A DNA stretch of 64,000 nucleotides from Prosapia bicincta (lineage: Eukaryota > Arthropoda > Insecta > Hemiptera > Cercopidae), in NCBI GenBank assembly GCA_036971475.1, contig JBAIZL010000008.1:6185501-6249500 (forward strand), in the 5' to 3' direction. Both the position numbers and the translations under genes were made by a program. Position 1 is the stretch's first letter. The number at the start of each line of letters is the position of its first letter. Below are positions 50,501 through 63,519 of this stretch, one piece after another. Under the pieces are notes generated by a model that was given only the letters and a program-made list of their open reading frames with translations, had not been told where the DNA came from and did no database searches.

Positions 50501-51886
50501 ACGATAAAACTCTTGAGACACACAAAGATATTGTCTTTCCAAGTCATACAGTAAACTCTCTATAATATAACAAAAATAATTTATTTTATGATGAAATATG
50601 TTTGGAGGTGAGGCTGATTGGTTGCTCATCACTCCTGAGAGCGAGGTTGGGGCTCTCTTGTACGCGGCTCGGTTGTGTGTTTTTGCACAATATGTTACAA
50701 TCCTAAAAATAGTTAGAACGATAAAACTCTTGAGACACACAAAGATATTGTCTTTCCAAGTCATACAGTAAACTCTCTATAATATAACAAAAATAATTTA
50801 TTTTAATGATGAAATATGTTTGGAGGTGAGGCTGATTGGTTGCTCATCACTCCTGAGAGCGAGGTTGGGGCTCTCTTGTACGCGGCTGGGTTGTGTGTTT
50901 TTGCACAATTTGTTACAACCCTAAAAAAGAGTTAGAACGATAAAACTCTTATGACCCACAAAGATAATGTCTTTCCAAGTCATACAGTAAACTCTCTATA
51001 ATATAACAAAAATAATTTTTTTCAATGATGAAATATGTTTGGAGGTGAGGCTGATTGGTTGCTCATCACTCCTGAGAGCGTGGTTGGGGCTCTCTTGTAC
51101 GCGGCTCGGTTGTGTGTTTTTGCACAATATGTTACAACCCTAAAAATAGTTAGAACGATAAAACTCTTATGACCCACATAGATAATGTCTTTCCAAGTCA
51201 TACAGTAAACTCTCTATAATATAACAAATAATTTATTTTAATGATGAAATATGTTTGGAGGTGAGGCTGATTGGTTGCTCATCACTCCTGAGAGCGAGGT
51301 TGGGGCTCTCTTGTACGCGGCTGGGTTGTGTGTTTTTGCACAATTTCTTACAACCCTAAAAAAGAGTTAGAACGATAAAACTCTTGAGACACACAAAGAT
51401 ATTGTCTTTCCAAGTCATACAGTAAACTCTCTATAATATAACAAAAATAATTTATTTTAATGATGAAATATGTTTGCAGGTGAGGCTGATTGGTTGCTCA
51501 TCACTCCTGAGAGCGAGGTTGGGGCTCTCTTGTACGCGCCTGGGTTGTGTGTTTTTGCACAATTTGTTACAACCCAAAAAAAGAGTTAGAACGATAAAAC
51601 TCATATGACCCACAAAGATAATGTCTTTCCAAGTCATACAGTAAACTCTCTATAATATAACAAAAATAATTTATTTTAATGATGAAATATGTTTGGAGGT
51701 GAGGCTGATTGGTTGCTCATCACTCTTGAGAGCGTGGTTGGGGCTCTCTTGTACGCGGCTGGGTTGTGTGTTTTTGCACAATTTGTTACAACCTAAAAAA
51801 GAGTTAGAACGATAAAACTCTTGAGACACACAAAGATATTGTCTTTCCAAGTCATACAGTAAACTCTCTATAATATAACAAAAATA
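47525..51886. repeat. 20-mer unit, copy 1 (4362 bp)
   Basis: Matches 51887-56383 at a constant offset of 4362. Shared marks are tatcacaaaa (47731 and 52093), gttgggtctc (47812 and 52174), aatagtttat, acaaattttt, taggcgcctg (48481 and 52843), cacaaaggta, atcgctcctg, ataccagtaa, ttggcggtga (near 49513 and 53875), ttgtaggcgg, cacatagata, cactgctgag, ttattttatgatg, acaatcct, and acccaaaaaaag with catatgacc. A private gattgttt lies near 47567. Confidence 0.93.
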
Positions 51887-54800
51887 ATTTATTTTAATGA
51901 TGAAATATGTTTGGAGGTGAGGCTGATTGGTTGCTCATCACTCCTGAGAGCGAGGTTGGGGCTCTCTTGTACGCGGCTGGGTTGTGTGTTTTTGCACAAT
52001 TTTTTACAACCCTAAAAAAGAGTTAGAACGATAAAACTCTTGAGACACACAAAGATATTGTCTTTCCAAGTCATACAGTAAACTCTCTATAATATCACAA
52101 AAATAATTTATTTTAATGATGAAATATGTTTGGAGGTGAGGCTGATTGGTTGCTCATCACTCCTGAGAGCGAGGTTGGGTCTCTTGTACGCGCCTGGGTT
52201 GTGTGTTTTTGCACAATTTGTTACAACCCTAAAAAAGAGTTAGAACGATAAAACTCTTATGACCCACAAAGATAATGTCTTTCCAAGTCATACAGTAAAC
52301 TCTCTATAATATAACAAAAATAGTTTATTTTAATGATGAAATATGTTTGGAGGTGAGGCTGATTGGTTGCTCATCACTCCTGAGAGCGAGGTTGGGGCTC
52401 TCTTGTACGCGGCTCGGTTGTGTGTTTTTGCACAATATGTTACAACCCTAAAAATAGTTAGAACGATAAAACTCTTATGACCCACAAAGATAATGTCTTT
52501 CCAAGTCATACAGTAAACTCTCTATAATATAACAAAAATAATTTATTTTAATGATGAAATATGTTTGGAGGTGAGGCTGATTGGTTGCTCATCACTCCTG
52601 AGAGCGAGGTTGGGGCTCTCTTGTACGCGCCTGGGTTGTGTGTTTTTGCACAAATTTTTACAACCCTAAAAAAGAGTTAGAACGATAAAACTCTTGAGAC
52701 ACACAAAGATATTGTCTTTCCAAGTCATACAGTAAACTCTCTATAATATAACAAAAATAGTTTATTTTAATGATGAAATATGTTTGGAGGTGAGGCTGAT
52801 TGGTTGCTCATCACTCCTGAGAGCGAGGTTGGGGCTCTCTTGTAGGCGCCTGGGTTGTGTGTTTTTGCACAATTTGTTACAACCCTAAAAAAAAATTAGA
52901 ACGATAAAACTCTTATGACCCACAAAGGTAATGTCTTTCCAAGTCATACAGTAAACTCTCTATAATATAACAAAAATAATTTATTATAATGATGAAATAT
53001 GTTTGGAGGTGAGGCTGATTGGTTGCTCATCGCTCCTGAGAGCGAGGTTGGGGCTCTCTTGTACGCGCCTGGGTTGTGTGTTTTTGCACAATTTGTTACA
53101 ACCTTAAAAAAGAGAACGATAAAACTCTTATGACCCACAAAGATATTGTCTTTCCAAGTCATACAGTAAACTCTCTATAATATAACAAATATAATTTATT
53201 TTAATGATGAAATATGTTTGGAGGTGAGGCTGATTGGTTGCTCATCACTCCTGAGAGCGAGGTTGGGGCTCTCTTGTACGCGGCTGGGTTGTGTGTTTTT
53301 GCACAATTTGTTACAACCCTAAAAAAGAGTTAGAACGATAAAACTCTTATGACCCACAAAGATAATGTCTTTCCAAGTCATACCAGTAAACTCTCTATAA
53401 TATAACAAAAATAATTTTTTTCAATGATGAAATATGTTTGGAGGTGAGGCTGATTGGTTGCTCATCACTCCTGAGAGCGTGGTTGGGGCTCTCTTGTACG
53501 CGGCTCGGTTGTGTGATTTTGCACAATATGTTACAATCCTAAAAATAGTTAGAACGATAAAACTCTTATGACCCACAAAGATAATGTCTTTCCAAGTCAT
53601 ACAGTAAACTCTCTATAATATAACAAATAATTTATTTTAATGATGAAATATGTTTGGAGGTGAGGCTGATTGGTTGCTCATTACTCCTGAGAGCGAGGTT
53701 GGGGCTCTCTTGTACGCGGCTGGGTTGTGTGTTTTTGCACAATTTTTTACAACCCTAAAAAAGAGTTAGAACGATAAAACTCTTGAGACACACAAAGATA
53801 TTGTCTTTCCAAGTCATACAGTAAACTCTCTATAATATAACAAAAATAATTTATTTTAATGATGAAATATGTTTGGCGGTGAGGCTGATTGGTTGCTCAT
53901 CACTCCTGAGAGCGAGGTTGGGGCTCTCTTGTAGGCGGCTGGGTTGTGTGTTTTTGCACAATTTGTTACAACCCTAAAAAAGAGTTAGAACGATAAAACT
54001 CTTATGACCCACAAAGATAATGTCTTTCCAAGTCATACAGTAAACTCTCTATAATATAACAAAAATAATTTATTTTAATGATGAAATATGTTTGGAGGTG
54101 AGGCTGATTGGTTGCTCATCACTCCTGAGAGCGAGGTTGGGGCTCTCTTGTACGCGGCTGGGTTGTGTGTTTTTGCACAATTTGTTACAACCCTAAAAAA
54201 GAGTTAGAACGATAAAACTCTTATGACCCACAAAGATAATGTCTTTCCAAGTCATACAGTAAACTCTCTATAATATAACAAAAATAATTTTTTTCAATGA
54301 TGAAATATGTTTGGAGGTGAGGCTGATTGGTTGCTCATCACTCCTGAGAGCGTGGTTGGGGCTCTCTTGTACGCGGCTCGGTTGTGTGTTTTTGCACAAT
54401 ATGTTACAACCCTAAAAATAGTTAGAACGATAAAACTCTTATGACCCACATAGATAATGTCTTTCCAAGTCATACAGTAAACTCTCTATAATATAACAAA
54501 TAATTTATTTTAATGATGAAATATGTTTGGAGGTGAGGCTGATTGGTTGCTCATCACTCCTGAGAGCGAGGTTGGGGCTCTCTTGTACGCGGCTGGGTTG
54601 TGTGTTTTTGCACAATTTTTTACAACCCTAAAAAAGAGTTAGAACGATAAAACTCTTGAGACACACAAAGATATTGTCTTTCCAAGTCATACAGTAAACT
54701 CTCTATAATATAACAAAAATAATTTATTTTAATGATGAAATATGTTTGCAGGTGAGGCTGATTGGTTGCTCATCACTGCTGAGAGCGAGGTTGGGGCTCT

Positions 54801-56383
54801 CTTGTACGCGGCTGGGTTGTGTGTTTTTGCACAATTTCTTACAACCCTAAAAAAGAGTTAGAACGATAAAACTCTTGAGACACACAAAGATATTGTCTTT
54901 CCAAGTCATACAGTAAACTCTCTATAATATAACAAAAATAATTTATTTTATGATGAAATATGTTTGGAGGTGAGGCTGATTGGTTGCTCATCACTCCTGA
55001 GAGCGAGGTTGGGGCTCTCTTGTACGCGGCTCGGTTGTGTGTTTTTGCACAATATGTTACAATCCTAAAAATAGTTAGAACGATAAAACTCTTGAGACAC
55101 ACAAAGATATTGTCTTTCCAAGTCATACAGTAAACTCTCTATAATATAACAAAAATAATTTATTTTAATGATGAAATATGTTTGGAGGTGAGGCTGATTG
55201 GTTGCTCATCACTCCTGAGAGCGAGGTTGGGGCTCTCTTGTACGCGGCTGGGTTGTGTGTTTTTGCACAATTTGTTACAACCCTAAAAAAGAGTTAGAAC
55301 GATAAAACTCTTATGACCCACAAAGATAATGTCTTTCCAAGTCATACAGTAAACTCTCTATAATATAACAAAAATAATTTTTTTCAATGATGAAATATGT
55401 TTGGAGGTGAGGCTGATTGGTTGCTCATCACTCCTGAGAGCGTGGTTGGGGCTCTCTTGTACGCGGCTCGGTTGTGTGTTTTTGCACAATATGTTACAAC
55501 CCTAAAAATAGTTAGAACGATAAAACTCTTATGACCCACATAGATAATGTCTTTCCAAGTCATACAGTAAACTCTCTATAATATAACAAATAATTTATTT
55601 TAATGATGAAATATGTTTGGAGGTGAGGCTGATTGGTTGCTCATCACTCCTGAGAGCGAGGTTGGGGCTCTCTTGTACGCGGCTGGGTTGTGTGTTTTTG
55701 CACAATTTCTTACAACCCTAAAAAAGAGTTAGAACGATAAAACTCTTGAGACACACAAAGATATTGTCTTTCCAAGTCATACAGTAAACTCTCTATAATA
55801 TAACAAAAATAATTTATTTTAATGATGAAATATGTTTGCAGGTGAGGCTGATTGGTTGCTCATCACTCCTGAGAGCGAGGTTGGGGCTCTCTTGTACGCG
55901 CCTGGGTTGTGTGTTTTTGCACAATTTGTTACAACCCAAAAAAAGAGTTAGAACGATAAAACTCATATGACCCACAAAGATAATGTCTTTCCAAGTCATA
56001 CAGTAAACTCTCTATAATATAACAAAAATAATTTATTTTAATGATGAAATATGTTTGGAGGTGAGGCTGATTGGTTGCTCATCACTCTTGAGAGCGTGGT
56101 TGGGGCTCTCTTGTACGCGGCTGGGTTGTGTGTTTTTGCACAATTTGTTACAACCTAAAAAAGAGTTAGAACGATAAAACTCTTGAGACACACAAAGATA
56201 TTGTCTTTCCAAGTCATACAGTAAACTCTCTATAATATAACAAAAATAATTTATTTTAATGATGAAATATGTTTGGAGGTGAGGCTGATTGGTTGCTCAT
56301 CACTCCTGAGAGCGAGGTTGGGGCTCTCTTGTACGCGGCTGGGTTGTGTGTTTTTGCACAATTTTTTACAACCCTAAAAAAGA
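51887..56383. repeat. 20-mer unit, copy 2 (4362 bp plus ~135 bp)
   Basis: Head-to-tail partner of 47525-51886, apparently almost free of differences. It runs on into the start of what would be a third copy and stops at 56383, where gagaacg replaces gagttagaacg. It contains the third H-marked junction (acccaaaaaaag, then H, then B) that recurs at the end of the window. Confidence 0.93.
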
Positions 56384-59300
56384 GAACGATAAAACTCTTA
56401 TGACCCACAAAGATAATGTCTTTCCAAGTCATACAGTAAACTCTCTATAATATAACAAAAATAATTTATTTTAATGATGAAATATTTTGGAGGTGAGGCT
56501 GATTGGTTGCTCATCACTCCTGAGAGCGAGGTTGGGGCTCTCTTGTACGCGGCTGGGTTGTGTGTTTTTGCACAATTTCTTACAACCCTAAAAAAGAGAA
56601 CGATAAAACTCTTATGACCCACAAAGATAATGTTTTTCCAAGTCATACAGTAAACTCTCTATAATATAACAAATAATTTATTTTAATGATGAAATATGTT
56701 TGGAGGTGAGGCTGATTGGTTGCTCATCACTCCTGAGAGCGAGGTTGGGGCTCTCTTGTACGCGGCTGGGTTGTGTGTTTTTGCACAATTTGTTACAACC
56801 CTAAAAAAGAGTTAGAACGATAAAACTCTTGAAACACACAAAGATATTGTCTTTCCAAGTCATACAGTAAACTCTCTATAATATAACAAAAATAATTTTT
56901 TTCAATGATGAAATATGTTTGGAGGTGAGGCTGATTGGTTGCTCATCACTCCTGAGGGCGTGGTTGGGGCTCTCTTGTACGCGGCTCGGTTGTGTGTTTT
57001 TGCACAATATGTTACAATCCTAAAAATAGTTAGAACGATAAAACTCTTGAGACACACAAAGATATTGTCTTTCCAAGTCATACAGTAAACTCTCTATAAT
57101 ATAACAAAAATAATTTATTTTAATGATGAAATATGTTTGGAGGTGAGGCTGATTGGTTGCTCATCACTCCTGAGAGCCAGGTTGGGGCTCTCTTGTACGC
57201 GGCTGGGTTGTGTGTTTTTGCACAATTTGTTACAACCCTAAAAAAGAGTTAGAACGATAAAACTCTTATGACCCACAAAGATAATGTCTTTCCAAGTCAT
57301 ACAGTAAACTCTCTATAATATAACAAAAATAATTTTTTTCAATGATGAAATATGTTTGGAGGTGAGGCTGATTGGTTGCTCATCACTCCTGAGAGCGTGG
57401 TTGGGGCTCTCTTGTACGCGGATCGGTTGTGTGTTTTTGCACAATATGTTACAACCCTAAAAATAGTTAGAACAATAAAACTCTTATGACCCACAAAGAT
57501 AATGTCTTTCCAAGTCATACAGTAAACTCTCTATAATATAACAAATAATTTATTTTAATGATGAAATATGTTTGGAGGTGAGGCTGATTGGTTGCTCATC
57601 ACTCCTGAGAGCGAGGTTGGGGCTCTCTTGTACGCGCCTGGGTTGTGTGTTTTTGCACAATTTGTTACAACCCTAAAAAAAAATTAGAACGATAAAACTC
57701 TTATGACCCACAAAGATAATGTCTTTCCAAGTCATACAGTAAACTCTCTATAATATAACGAAAATAATTTATTATAATGATGAAATATGTTTGGAGGTGA
57801 GGCTGATTGGTTGCTCATCACTCCTGAGAGCGAGGTTGGGGCTCTCTTGTACGCGCCTGGGTTGTGTGTTTTTGCACAATTTGTTACAACCCTAAAAAAG
57901 AGAACGATAAAACTCTTATGACCCACAAAGATATTGTCTTTCCAAGTCATACAGTAAACTCTCTATAATATAACAAATATAATTTATTTTAATGATGAAA
58001 TATGTTTGGAGGTGAGGCTGATTGGTTGCTCATCACTCCTGAGAGCGAGGTTGGGGCTCTCTTGTAGGCGGCTGGGTTGTGTGTTTTTGCACAATTTGTT
58101 ACAACCCTAAAAAAGAGTTAGAAAGATAAAACTCTTATGACCCACAAAGATAATGTCTTTCCAAGTCATACAGTAAACTCTCTATAATATATCAAAAATA
58201 ATTTATTTTAATGATGAAATATGTTTGGAGGTGAGGCTGATTGGTTGCTCATCACTCCTGAGAGCGAGGTTGGGGCTCTCTTGTACGCGGCTCGGTTGTG
58301 TGTTTTTGCACAATATGTTACAACCCTAAAAATAGTTAGAACGATAAAACTCTTATAACCCACATAGATAATGTCTTTCCAAGTCATACAGTAAACTCTC
58401 TATAATATAACAAATAATTTATTTTAATGATGAAATATGTTTGGAGGTGAGGCTGATTGGTTGCTCATCACTCCTGCAAGTGAGGTTGGGGCTCTCTTGT
58501 ACGCGGCTGGGTTGTGTGTTTTTGCACAATTTTTTACAACCCTAAAAAAGAGTTAGAACGATAAAACTCTTGAGACACACAAAGATATTGTCTTTCCAAG
58601 TCATACAGTAAACTCTCTATAATATAACAAAAATAATTTATTTTAATGATGAAATATGTTTGCAGGTGAGGCCGATTGGTTGCTCATCACTCCTGAGAGC
58701 GAGGTTGGGGCTCTCTTGTACTAGGCTGGGTTGTGTGTTTTTGCACAATTTGTTACAACCCTAAAAAAGAGAACGATAAAACTCTTATGACCCACAAAGA
58801 TATTGTCTTTCCAAGTCATACAGTAAACTCTCTATAATATAACAAATATAATTTATTTTAATGATGAAATATGTTTGGAGGTGAGGCTGATTGGTTGCTC
58901 ATCACTCCTGAGAGCGAGGTTGGGGCTCTCTTGTACGCGGCTGGGTTGTGTGTTTTTGCACAATTTGTTACAACCCTAAAAAAGAGTTAGAACGATAAAA
59001 CTCTTATGACCCACAAAGATAATGTCTTTCCAAGTCATACAGTAAACTCTCTATAATATAACAAAAATAATTTTTTTCAATGATGAAATATGTTTGGAGG
59101 TGAGGCTGATTGGTTGCTCATCACTCCTGAGAGCGTGGTTGGGGCTCTCTTGTACGCGGCTCGGTTGTGTGTTTTTGCACAATATGTTACAACCCTAAAA
59201 ATAATTAGAACAATAAAACTCTTATGACCCACAAAGATAATGTCTTTCCAAGTCATACAGTAAACTCTCTATAATATAACAAAAATAATTTATTTTAATG

Positions 59301-62300
59301 ATGAAATATGTTTGGAAGTGAGGCTGATTGGTTGCTCATCACTCCTGAGAGCGAGGTTGGGGCTCTCTTGTACGCGGCTAGGTTGTGTGTTTTTGCACAA
59401 TATTTTACAACCCTAAAAAAGAGTTAGAACGATAAAACTCTTGAGACACACAAAGATATTGTCTTTCCAAGTCATACAGTAAACTCTCTATAATATAACA
59501 AAAATAATTTTTTTCAATGATGAAATATGTTTGGAGGTGAGGCTGATTGGTTGCTCATCACTCCTGAGAGCGTGGTTGGGGCTCTCTTGTACGCGGCTCG
59601 GTTGTGTGTTTTTGCACAATATGTTACAACCCTAAAAATAGTTAGAACAATAAAACTCTTATGACCCACAAAGATAATGTCTTTCCAAGTCATACAGTAA
59701 ACTCTCTATAATATAACAAAAATAATTTATTATAATGATGAAATATGTTTGGAGGTGAGGCTGATTGGTTGCTCATCACTCCTGAGAGCGAGGTTGGGGC
59801 TCTCTTGTACGCGCCTGGGTTGTGTGTTTTTGCACAATTTGTTACAACCCTAAAAAAGAGAACGATAAAACTCTTATGACCCACAAAGATATTGTCTTTC
59901 CAAGTCATACAGTAAACTCTCTATAATATAACAAAAATAATTTATTTTAATGATGAAATATGTTTGGAGGTGAGGCTGATTGGTTGCTCATCACTCCTGA
60001 GAGCGAGGTTGGGGCTCTCTTGTACGCGGCTGGGTTGTGTGTTTTTGCACAATTTTTTACAACCCTAAAAAAGAGTTAGAACGATAAAACTCTTGAGACA
60101 CACAAAGATATTGTCTTTCCAAGTCATACAGTAAACTCTCTATAATATAACAAAAATAATTTATTTTAATGATGAAATATGTTTGGAGGTGAGGCTGATT
60201 TGTTGCTCATCACTCCTGAGAGCGAGGTTGGGGCTCTCTTGTACGCGGCTGGGTTGTGTGTTTTTGCACAATTTTTTACAACCCTAAAAAAGAGTTAGAA
60301 CGATAAAACTCTTATGACCCACAAAGATAATGTCTTTCCAATTCATACAGTAAACTCTCTATAATATAACAAAAATAATTTATTTTAATGATGAAATATG
60401 TTTGGAGGTGAGGCTGATTGGTTGCTCATCACTCCTGAGAGCGAGGTTGGGGCTCTCTTGTACGCGCCTGGGTAGTGTGTTTTTGCACAATTTGTTACAA
60501 CCCTAAAAAAGAGTTAGAACGATAAAACTCTTATGACCCACAAAGATAATGTCTTTCCAAGTCATACAGTAAACTCTCTATAATATAACAAAAATAATTT
60601 TTTTCAATGATGAAATATGTTTGGAGGTGAGGCTGATTGGTTGCTCATCACTCCTGAGAGCGTGGTTGGGGCTCTCTTGTACGCGGCTCGGTTGTGTGTT
60701 TTTGCACAATATGTTACAACCCTAAAAATAGTTAGAACGATAAAACTCTTATGACCCACATAGATAATGTCTTTCCAAGTCATACAGTAAACTCTCTATA
60801 ATATAACAAATAATTTATTTTAATGATGAAATATGTTTGGAGGTGAGGCTGATTGGTTGCTCATCACTCCTGAGAGCGAGGTTGGAGCTCTCTTGTACGC
60901 GGCTGGGTTGTGTGTTTTTGCACAATTTTTTACAACCCTAAAAAAGAGTTAGAACGATAAAACTCTTGAGACACACAAAGATATTGTCTTTCCAAGTCAT
61001 ACAGTAAACTCTCTATAATATAACAAAAATAATTTATTTTAATGATGAAATATGTTTGCAGGTGAGGCTGATTGGTTGCTCATCACTCCTGAGAGCGAGG
61101 TTGGGGCTCTCTTGTACGCGGCTGGGTTGTGTGTTTTTGCACAATTTGTTACAACCCTAAAAAAGAGAACGATAAAACTCTTATGACCCACAAAGATATT
61201 GTCTTTCCAAGTCATACAGTAAACTCTCTATAATATAACAAATATAATTTATTTTAATGATGAAATATGTTTGGAGGTGAGGCTGATTGGTTGCTCATCA
61301 CTCCTGAGAGCGTGGTTGGGGCTCTCTTGTACGCGGCTGGGTTGTGTGTTTTTGCACATTTTGTTACAACCCTAAAGAAGAGTTAGAACGATAAAACTCT
61401 TATGACCCACAAAGATAATGTCTTTCCAAGTCATACAGTAAACTCTCTATAATATAACAGAAATAATTTTTTTCAATGATGAAATATGTTTGGAGGTGAG
61501 GCTGATTGGTTGCTCATCACTCCTGAGAGCGTGGTTGGGGCTCTCTTGTACGCGGCTCGGTTGTGTGTTTTTGCACAATATGTTACAACCCTAAAAATAG
61601 TTAGAACAATAAAACTCTTATGACCCACAAAGATAATGTCTTTCCAAGTCATACAGTAAACTCTCTATAATATAACAAATAATTTATTTTAATGATGAAA
61701 TATGTTTGGAGGTGAGGCTGATTGGTTGCTCATCACTCCTGAGAGCGAGGTTGGGGCTCTCTTGTACGCGGCTGGGTTGTGTGTTTTTGCACAATTTTTT
61801 ACAACCCTAAAAAAGAGTTAGAACGATAAAACTCTTGAGACACACAAAGATATTGTCTTTCCAAGTCATACAGTAAACTCTCTATAATATAACAAAAATA
61901 ATTTATTTTAATGATGAAATATGTTTGGAGGTGAGGCTGATTGGTTGCTCATCACTCCTGAGAGCGAGGTTGGGGCTCTCTTGTACGCGGCTGGGTTGTG
62001 TGTTTTTGCACAAATTTTTACAACCCTAAAAAAGAGTTAGAACGATAAAACTCTTGAGACACACAAAGATATTGTCTTTCCAAGTCATACAGTAAACTCT
62101 CTATAATATAACAAAAATAATTTTTTTCAATGATGAAATATGTTTGGAGGTGAGGCTGATTGGTTGCTCATCACTCCTGAGAGCGTGGTTGGGGCTCTCT
62201 TGTACGCGGCTCGGTTGTGTGATTTTGCACAATATGTTACAACCCTAAAAATAGTTAGAACGATAAAACTCTTATGACCCACATAGATAATGTCTTTCCA

Positions 62301-63519
62301 AGTCATACAGTAAACTCTCTATAATATAACAAATAATTTATTTTAATGATGAAATATGTTTGGAGGTGAGGCTGATTGGTTGCTCATCACTCCTGAGAGC
62401 GAGGTTGGGGCTCTCTTGTAGGCGGCTGGGTTGTGTGTTTTTGCACAATTTGTTACAACCATAAAAAAGAGTTAGAACGATAAAACTCTTATGACCCACA
62501 AAGATAATGTCTTTCCAAGTCATACAGTAAACTCTCTATAATATAACAAAAATAATTTATTTTATGATGAAATATGTTTGGAGGTGAGGCTGATTGGTTG
62601 CTCATCACTCCTGAGAGCGAGGTTGGGGCTCTCTTGTACGCGGCTGGGTTGTGTGTTTTTGCACAATTTTTTACAACCCTAAAAAAGAGTTAGAACGATA
62701 AAACTCTTGAGACACACAAAGATATTGTCTTTCCAAGTCATACAGTAAACTCTCTATAATATAACAAAAATAATTTATTTTAATGATGAAATATGTTTGC
62801 AGGTGAGGCTGATTGGTTGCTCATCACTCCTGAGAGCGAGGTTGGGGCTCTCTTGTACGCGGCTGGGTTGTGTGTTTTTGCACAATTTCTTACAACCCTA
62901 AAAAAGAGTTAGAACGATAAAACTCTTGAGACACACAAAGATATTGTCTTTCCAAGTCATACAGTAAACTCTCTATAATATAACAAAAATAATTTATTTT
63001 ATGATGAAATATGTTTGGAGGTGAGGCTGATTGGTTGCTCATCACTCCTGAGAGCGAGGTTGGGGCTCTCTTGTACGCGGCTGGGTTGTGTGTTTTTGCA
63101 CAATTTTTTACAACCCTAAAAAAGAGAACGATAAAACTCTTATGACCCACAAAGATAATGTCTTTCCAAGTCATACAGTAAACTCTCTATAATATAACAA
63201 AAATAATTTATTTTAATGATGAAATATGTTTGGAGGTGAGGCTGATTGGTTGCTCATCACTCCTGAGAGCGAGGTTGGGGCTCTCTTGTACGCGCCTGGG
63301 TTGTGTGTTTTTGCACAATTTGTTACAACCCTAAAAAAGAGAACGATAAAACTCTTATGACCCACAAAGATATTGTCTTTCCAAGTCATACAGTAAACTC
63401 TCTATAATATAACAAATATAATTTATTTTAATGATGAAATATGTTTGGAGGTGAGGCTGATTGGTTGCTCATCACTCCTGAGAGCGAGGTTTTTGCTCTC
63501 TTGTACGCGGCTGGGTTGT
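56384..63519. repeat. Mosaic segment without a clear long period
   Basis: Satellite only, with monomers of every type. Links to other blocks are short: aaaaaaaaattag with attataatg near 57675-57775 (as at 29370 and 43302), tttgcaggtg near 58660, 61050 and 62798, and three monomers at about 62640-63174 that match 44780-45315. Private changes include ctgcaagtgagg near 58476, ttgtactaggc near 58717, ttataaccc near 58352, gggtagtgtg near 60471 and ggtttttgctc near 63489. Confidence 0.85.

Noticed and set aside
63486..63498. ggtttttgctc in place of ggttggggctc as a possible functional site
   Set aside because: A single private change of four adjacent bases in one monomer, more likely a mutation or base-calling error than a signal.
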